Source: Hypsibius dujardini (taxonomy: Eukaryota > Tardigrada > Eutardigrada > Parachela > Hypsibiidae). Taken from it: 21,774 nt of DNA. A program made the position numbers and the translations under genes. The stretch is from the NCBI GenBank assembly GCA_001579985.1, contig LRSR01012026.1, positions 1-21,774 on the forward strand. The letters are read 5' to 3'. This document shows positions 17,397-21,774 of the stretch, piece by piece. The number at the start of each line of letters is the position of its first letter. The first letter of the stretch is position 1. The notes beneath the pieces are model-generated. The model did no database searches. It worked only from the letters and a program-made list of their open reading frames with translations, and was not told where the DNA came from.

Positions 17397-19428
17397 ATGG
17401 AAGTTGAGGTTCCAAGGGTAAGTCGCCCGTCCGCCCGTCCGTCCGTCCCCGCTGTCTGCATGGACGTTTACAGTTTATTTATCCAGGGTCCTTTTTATTA
17501 AGTGTGGTTGTGGGTCCTCTATATTTTTTTGTTTATAGCTTCCCGAGGACATCGATAGAGTCGGGAGCGGGAAAGTGGAATTATTACTCCCGCCACCGTC
17601 GTCGGAACGGTCGGACTGGGCCTGCCCCTTCTCCCCGGCCTCGCTCGGGCCGGACTGCTGGATGTGGAACAGCCTCCAGTCGGCACATCCGGAGAAACTG
17701 ATCCTGGTGGACGACGCGACGGTTGTCTTCCACCCGGTCTGGAGTAATTCTACGGCTGGAGTGCGCGGTACGCGACTCCTCAACGGCGGCATGTACTACT
17801 GGGAGATTGCGTTTGGGTCGCGAGTCTTCGGAAGGTAAGAGACGGCACTTTGTCCCGATGCTGCTTTACCGGGTGAATTTTCGGATCATGCTTTTCGAAA
17901 GGTCACAATAATTCCCTCCAAAAAACGGAGCGACAGATAAATTTATTTTTAAATTAATTTTAATTTTTTAATTTTAATTAATTTTAAATTTTAATTATTA
18001 TTTTTAATTATTATTTTTAATTATTTTTTATTTTTTATTTTAATTTTAATTTTAAATTTTAAAATTTTAATTAATTTTAAATCTTTTTACGGAATTAAGG
18101 AATTCTTGAGCTTCAACGATTTTCGTTAGAGGTTGTAAGAAATCGTGCATTCCTCCCTTGGGAGGACTGCAGTAAATGGCATGACGATCTCGTACTGAAA
18201 CTTTTTACTTACACAAAAACAATTTCTGACCGATTTCTATAAAAAATTACAGCGAGAAAGAATTAGCTCTCACGAGTTGAATTTATCGAATTATATCGAA
18301 TTGTATACTTTTACTCAAAAGCGAATACCTCTACCTCTAATAGATGAAGAACAGTGCCAGGTTTAAAGCCACTTTCTATGGGCATCTTCTTAATTTGAGT
18401 GACAGTTTGAATTGGCTATCGCTTTTCTCTGATGATGTGTGATTCGTTTCTTGATCGAATTCGATCGTTAAAAAGACCTTTCTAATTACAAACTACAGCA
18501 TAAAGATATACTGTCTACTGATTAATGTATCTCATGAATTTTACGTGAGGAATCCGCAGCCCGAATTTTAATACGAATGGTCGAGCATTCCAGGAGAATT
18601 GTTCCAAGCCAGTTCTCTACCTATGCATCAGGAGTTTGACGTCACAATCTTTTCTTTCTGAGGGAGTTTGAGTAGTTTTGTTAAAAACATTAGCACAAGA
18701 GTCACAATAAATATTTTGTTGCATTTTACATCAAGAGATTTCCAGTACTTCATGCCAGTTTTCTATCAGAAGATTAAAGATTCTACCAGAAGACTTCATG
18801 TCGAAGAAGCACGTGTGCTCAAGGGTTTCCTGTCTTTTTTTCCAGCGCCATGATGGTCGGCGTGTCCACCCCCGCCGGTCGGCTGGAGAGCCGGGACTTT
18901 GAGCCCATCATCGGGGAGGACGAGCACAGCTGGGGCCTCTCCCACACCGGGCACATCTTCCACAACGGCAAGAAGCATCTCTACTGCCCGCCCTTCCAGG
19001 AGAACGTCCCCACCGTAGTCGGGGTACTCTTCGACGGACGGACCGACGGACGGACCGGCGGTGGCGACGGAAGGACACGCGACGGCGGCGACGGACGGAC
19101 CGGCGGCGGCGGTGGCACCCTGACATTCTTCAAGGACGGCGTGTGCCTCGGACTGGCCTTCAGTGACATCAACCCGGGACGGAGGGAGCTCTACCCGATG
19201 GTCAGCTCGACGGCGGCCAAGACCTCGATGCGGGTGCAGAATATGCGGAGAGGCCATCACAACCTTCGAGACCGCTGTCGCGACGTGATTCTGCGGAGTA
19301 TTTGCAGGCCCGCGGACGCGGAAGAGGTGTTGAAGCGATTGCCGCTTTCCTTACGGCGGTATGTCTCCCAGCAGGCTTGGAAGATCGGTCGGCATAAGCG
19401 TTGTGAACGGGACAAATTTTCCGCTTAA
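17397..19428 (+). CDS. SPSB3: SPRY domain / SOCS box protein, SPSB3-like, 3 exons, complete
   Basis: Exons 17397-17417, 17539-17834 and 18846-19428 join in phase (0, then 2) to give 900 nt, 299 aa plus TAA. The start ATG has A at -3 and G at +4. Exon 2 begins the SPRY fold (VVFHPVWSN, VRGTRLLNGG, YYWEIAFGS). Exon 3 continues it (MMVGVST, EDEHSWGLSHTG, GTLTFFKDG, LYPMVSSTAAKTSMRV). SPRY covers about residues 45-225. The C-terminus is a SOCS box: NLRDRCRDVI (245-254) fits the Elongin BC-box pattern LxxxCxxxI, and LPLS (271-274) sits where the Cul5 box is expected. Known SPSB proteins are substrate receptors of Cullin-5 ubiquitin ligases; the WEI, MMVG and SWGLS spacing fits SPSB3 better than SPSB1/2/4. 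The odd feature is a repeat-encoded Asp-Gly-Arg-Thr insertion at residues 169-195. The protein is shorter at the N-terminus than human SPSB3 (355 aa). Confidence 0.9.
17835..18845 (+). other. SPSB3 intron 2 (largest intron, 1011 nt)
   Basis: Bounded by AG|GTAAGA and TTTTTTCCAG|C. It contains the pure A/T tract at 17937-18082 and a palindromic CRE-like TGACGTCA at 18637-18644. The rest is AT-rich with no recognisable coding exon. Confidence 0.8.
17937..18082. repeat. 146-bp tract made only of A and T
   Basis: From the ATAA at 17937 to the AT before C at 18083 there is no G or C. The tract is built from irregular TTTTAATT, AATTAATT and TTATT motifs and is not a clean tandem repeat. It lies in SPSB3 intron 2. 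It may be a decayed A/T microsatellite or a matrix-attachment-like element. Confidence 0.9.
19033..19113 (+). repeat. SPSB3: In-frame GACGGACGGACC repeat inside the SPRY domain
   Basis: Four copies or near-copies of a 12-nt unit encoding Asp-Gly-Arg-Thr lie at 19033-19044, 19045-19056, 19066-19077 and 19090-19101. GGC/GGT glycine codons separate and follow them. The stretch encodes 27 residues (about 169-195) between VGVLF and GTLTFF, where other SPRY domains have a short turn. The reading frame is intact through and after the repeat. Confidence 0.9.
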
Positions 19429-19571
19429 TTGTTTGCCCTTCTTCTTGTAACATTCCATGGAGTAACAGTAAAGTTTCACTGTAAATGTTGCTGGATGATC
19501 TCGTTACGGTTTTTGCCTAAACTTTTAGCGATTGTTTCTTCAGGCTATATTAGGTGTCTATGTTTTTTAAG

Positions 19572-19593
19572 TGATGTGATGTGATGTGATGTG
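19572..19593. repeat. GTGAT pentanucleotide repeat in SPSB3 3' UTR
   Basis: About four tandem copies of the 5-nt unit GTGAT lie 144 nt after the SPSB3 stop. It is a simple repeat with no other feature. Confidence 0.8.
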
Positions 19594-19742
19594 TTTTTGT
19601 GTAGAAGTATTCATTTTTGTTGCATTGTATTATTAGCCCCAAAATTGGATGAGTTTTTCTAGTCAAGAAAACTGTACATAGCTGGACGCTTGGGAGTGGC
19701 TGATATTTGTAGTGGCTGATTTATGTATAAAGTGTCTGCCTG

Positions 19743-19748
19743 AATAAA
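19743..19748 (+). terminator. Candidate polyadenylation signal of SPSB3 (AATAAA)
   Basis: This is the first AATAAA after the SPSB3 stop, 315 nt downstream. Two further AATAAA hexamers lie at 19847-19852 and 20093-20098, so alternative 3' ends are possible. Confidence 0.5.
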
Positions 19749-19852
19749 AAATGGTGTTTCAGCAACTTTGTAAAAACGGATTGTTCCTGGGGACAAAATT
19801 AATTTGGATGTTTGTTCAATGACAAAAATGAAAGATTTTGTCAGAAAATAAA

Positions 19853-20470
19853 GGGTTGTCGTTGAAATGATTGAGAATGCGCAGTAATTAAACAGCATCG
19901 ACGTGAAGTCGCTATTAAACTCGAAATGATAAGTTTTGATGAAAACCGGTTGAGTTACTTATAAATTAATCGTTCCTTGAAACGTTTGGCTTCGATCTGT
20001 ACCCACTTTGCAAATGCTGCCCGAAATGCCGGAAAAATTTATTTGATGCTTTTACACATTTCAATTTGAAGTAAAGGGAATGGCCTGTAATCAATAAAAT
20101 GTCGCAATCAAAGCGATTATCGCAAGGTTTCCGCCGCATTTCTTTGCCCAGTTACAAGTTATGATAAATATCATTCCGCGTCTGGCAAATATGTTTGGTT
20201 TATCAATGTATTTTCACGAAGGCGCTGCTTAATTATGGATTTGTTCCTCCCATATGCAAATTAGCGGGAGCAGACATTGCACCTCCACCGTTGAACTTTT
20301 GACCGCTCCTCCCAGACAGAAAGAGCCAACGAACAAATAGTGCCACCATTGTTACATCAGATACTAACTAAACTAAACTCTCTCCCTCTCTCCGTCGCCG
20401 AAAATAAAATCTGGAAGATTGACCAGCTTGCACTTAAAATCCTCGCGCAAAACCAAAGCTGACTGCTGTC
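19853..20470. other. Convergent intergenic region, no gene
   Basis: AT-rich DNA with an AATAAA at 20093 and an octamer-like ATGCAAAT at 20254-20261 (a POU-factor site type). No conserved coding frame was seen. Confidence 0.45.
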
Positions 20471-20474
20471 GGCC

Positions 20475-20527
<53 letters not shown>

Positions 20528-20528
20528 A
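20471..20528. repeat. CTGT tetranucleotide microsatellite
   Basis: About 13 CTGT units with one TTGT variant. An ACACAGAC repeat follows at about 20585-20613, and a GCC/GTC run at about 20658-20690. Confidence 0.95.
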
Positions 20529-20690
20529 TGTGTCATACCCTCCAAAATACGATTTCAAACCCGAACCATCTGCTCGTTTTTATGACACACACACAGACAC
20601 ACAGAGACACACAGGGACAAAATTCACACTGCCGCGCTTCACAAATTTTTCAACCGCCGCTGGTCGTCGCCGTCGCCGCCGCCGCCGCTC

Positions 20691-21188
20691 GCCGCAAAAG
20701 CCTTAGTAATTTCACCACGCTCAATGTAGCGTGTGTGTCTGAGAGTTTGCTACTATACTTCATCCTCGCCAGGGATCAAATTTGGCCCTGTTCCCCCCCC
20801 CTTATGATGCATGCAGATGCGCAGCTCCATTCTTTCTCCCTCCCTGAAGCGAAGTTTGAGAGGCCATGCAAGCACACACACATACATCGCCATCTGTTTA
20901 TTTTTCCAACGTCCGAAATATATCAAAATGATATCGACAACTATAAAAATGCACACAGGGAGCGCGAACGAGGGAGAGGAATCTGTCCATTCGTTAAAAG
21001 ACGCAACAGACAAAAATACTGTAACGCAGAAGAGAATGAGAGAATGAGAGAACGAGAGAGAGAGGGAAAAAATAGAGACTGAAAATAAAACGATTCGTGG
21101 ATGAAAAATAGTTTAAAAAAATCAGGCACTCATTTTTCGATGAGGAATTATTTTTGCGACTGAATTAAAAAGTCGGCTTGACCACTGG
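20691..21188. other. Presumed 3' UTR or downstream region of the CAP gene
   Basis: A GA-rich repeat (GAGAATGAGAGAACGAGAGAGAGAG type) lies at about 21030-21067. A poly-C run (9 C) lies near 20793-20801. The + strand frame at 20528-21082 is low-complexity and unsupported. Confidence 0.4.
20897..20902 (-). terminator. Weak candidate polyadenylation signal for the CAP gene
   Basis: TTTATT on the + strand reads AATAAA on the - strand, 287 nt past the CAP stop. I saw no closer AATAAA on that strand. It is a single hexamer with no further support. Confidence 0.25.
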
Positions 21189-21707
21189 TTAAAAAATTTT
21201 GCCGGCACACCGACAGGTGGCGCCACAGACGGAAGCCCAACGGGACCTTGAGCAAATGTTGAATCTGCGGGCAATGTCCGCGCAGTTGGAGTAGACATCG
21301 GTGTAGGGACAGCTGCTGTTGCCTGTGAGAAGGCATGAAAAATAGCAGTGCGCAGGATGGACGTATATATTGCGCAGCGAACAGAATTTAACCAGACAAA
21401 CAGTCCGTCTGATCAAGAGTGGAAGATATAAACTTACGGCAGAGGTTGTTTTCGCATTTTCCGGGACACGCGCTGCAGGGTGTGGAACTCTTATACGGAT
21501 ACCGTTCCTCTCCGGCCAGATTACCTCTGTTATTCATGAGAAAGACGGACGAGTTTGAGACAGAAATTTGTAGCTTCCCTTCCACAGGTCTAACAGGTGT
21601 GGGGGGGGGGGTAAAACTTACGAGGGACAGTAGTGGCAGACGTAATGCTGCCAGTAGCCGCAGTTTTTGTACGCACATCCGACTTGAAACGTCGTGGCCC
21701 ATACCAT
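21189..21707 (-). CDS. CAP-family (CRISP-like) secreted protein, last three coding exons, 5' partial
   Basis: Three - strand exons, 21622-21707, 21438-21526 and 21189-21322, have good splice sites (GTAAGT donors; AATAACAG and TTCTCACAG acceptors) and agreeing phases (2, then 1), ending in TAA at 21189-21191. The first encodes the end of a CAP fold: MVWATT, the tail of the CAP1 signature, then YVCHYCP, which continues across the junction into Ser-Gly-Asn as in the CAP2 signature C-x-Y-x-P-x-G-N. The second gives the hinge (PYKSSTPCSACPGKC, ENNLC). The third gives a six-Cys module (SCPYTDVYSNC, then CGATCRC) like the CRISP ICR / ShK fold. CAP proteins are usually secreted; some are venom or allergen components, others reproductive or immune, so the role is undetermined. 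The 5' exons with the signal peptide and most of the CAP core lie past 21774. It is convergent with SPSB3. Confidence 0.88.
21599..21611. repeat. Poly-G run in CAP intron
   Basis: A run of about 11 G, just inside the intron after the 21622-21707 exon (poly-C in the transcript). Confidence 0.9.
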
Positions 21708-21774
21708 CTTCCAATGAGCGGGCACAACAAATGAAAATGATCAATCAATCAACCACAAGTCTTTCCCTGCGGAG

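Noticed and set aside
18796-19260. 154-codon minus-strand frame opposite SPSB3 exon 3
   Set aside because: It is a shadow of the GC-rich SPRY exon. The + strand frame has clear homology and splice continuity.
20528-21082. 184-codon + strand frame
   Set aside because: It is built from CTGT, ACAC, GCC and GA repeats with no conserved domain, and it lies in the convergent intergenic region.

Overview
The window is a piece of an animal nuclear genome. Its genes are split by short GT-AG introns (74 to 1011 nt), it carries AATAAA polyadenylation signals, and its protein families are metazoan. Tetranucleotide CTGT/GACA microsatellites are very frequent. The protein families and short introns suggest a compact invertebrate genome. 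The phylum cannot be fixed from this sequence alone.

Three protein-coding genes can be supported. (1) Positions 8966-15591, + strand: a complete srGAP (SLIT-ROBO Rho GTPase-activating protein) gene. I reconstruct 14 coding exons, including a 12-nt microexon, whose phases all agree and which encode 1206 residues. The domain order is F-BAR, RhoGAP, SH3, then a long low-complexity tail. (2) Positions 17397-19428, + strand: a three-exon SPRY/SOCS-box gene, best matched to SPSB3, encoding 299 residues. Its SPRY core is interrupted by an in-frame GACGGACGGACC-type repeat. (3) Positions 21189-21707, - strand: the last three coding exons of a secreted cysteine-rich CAP-family gene with CRISP-like architecture. 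It ends in a cysteine-rich ICR/ShK-like module, and its 5' part lies beyond the right edge. None of its exons is long enough to stand out as an ORF.

Layout. 1-8800 has no gene I can recognise; it holds GACA/CTGT arrays, a CA repeat, and one good and one decayed candidate hAT-like MITE. 8820-8965 is the presumed srGAP 5' UTR with a 28-codon upstream ORF. 8966-16010 is srGAP with its 3' UTR. 16010-17396 is an intergenic stretch with another GACA array and promoter-like elements before SPSB3. 17397-19750 or later is SPSB3 and its 3' UTR. 19750-21188 is a convergent intergenic stretch. 21189-21707 is the end of the CAP gene.

The genes do not form an obvious pathway. srGAP links membrane bending to Rho-family GTPase inactivation at the cortex. 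The SPSB protein would be a substrate receptor for a Cullin-5/Elongin ubiquitin ligase. The CAP protein would be secreted. The most unusual points are the repeat insertion in the SPRY domain, a myristoylation-like srGAP N-terminus, several possible truncating alternative srGAP mRNAs, and a 146-bp tract with no G or C. No undescribed multi-gene system is evident.
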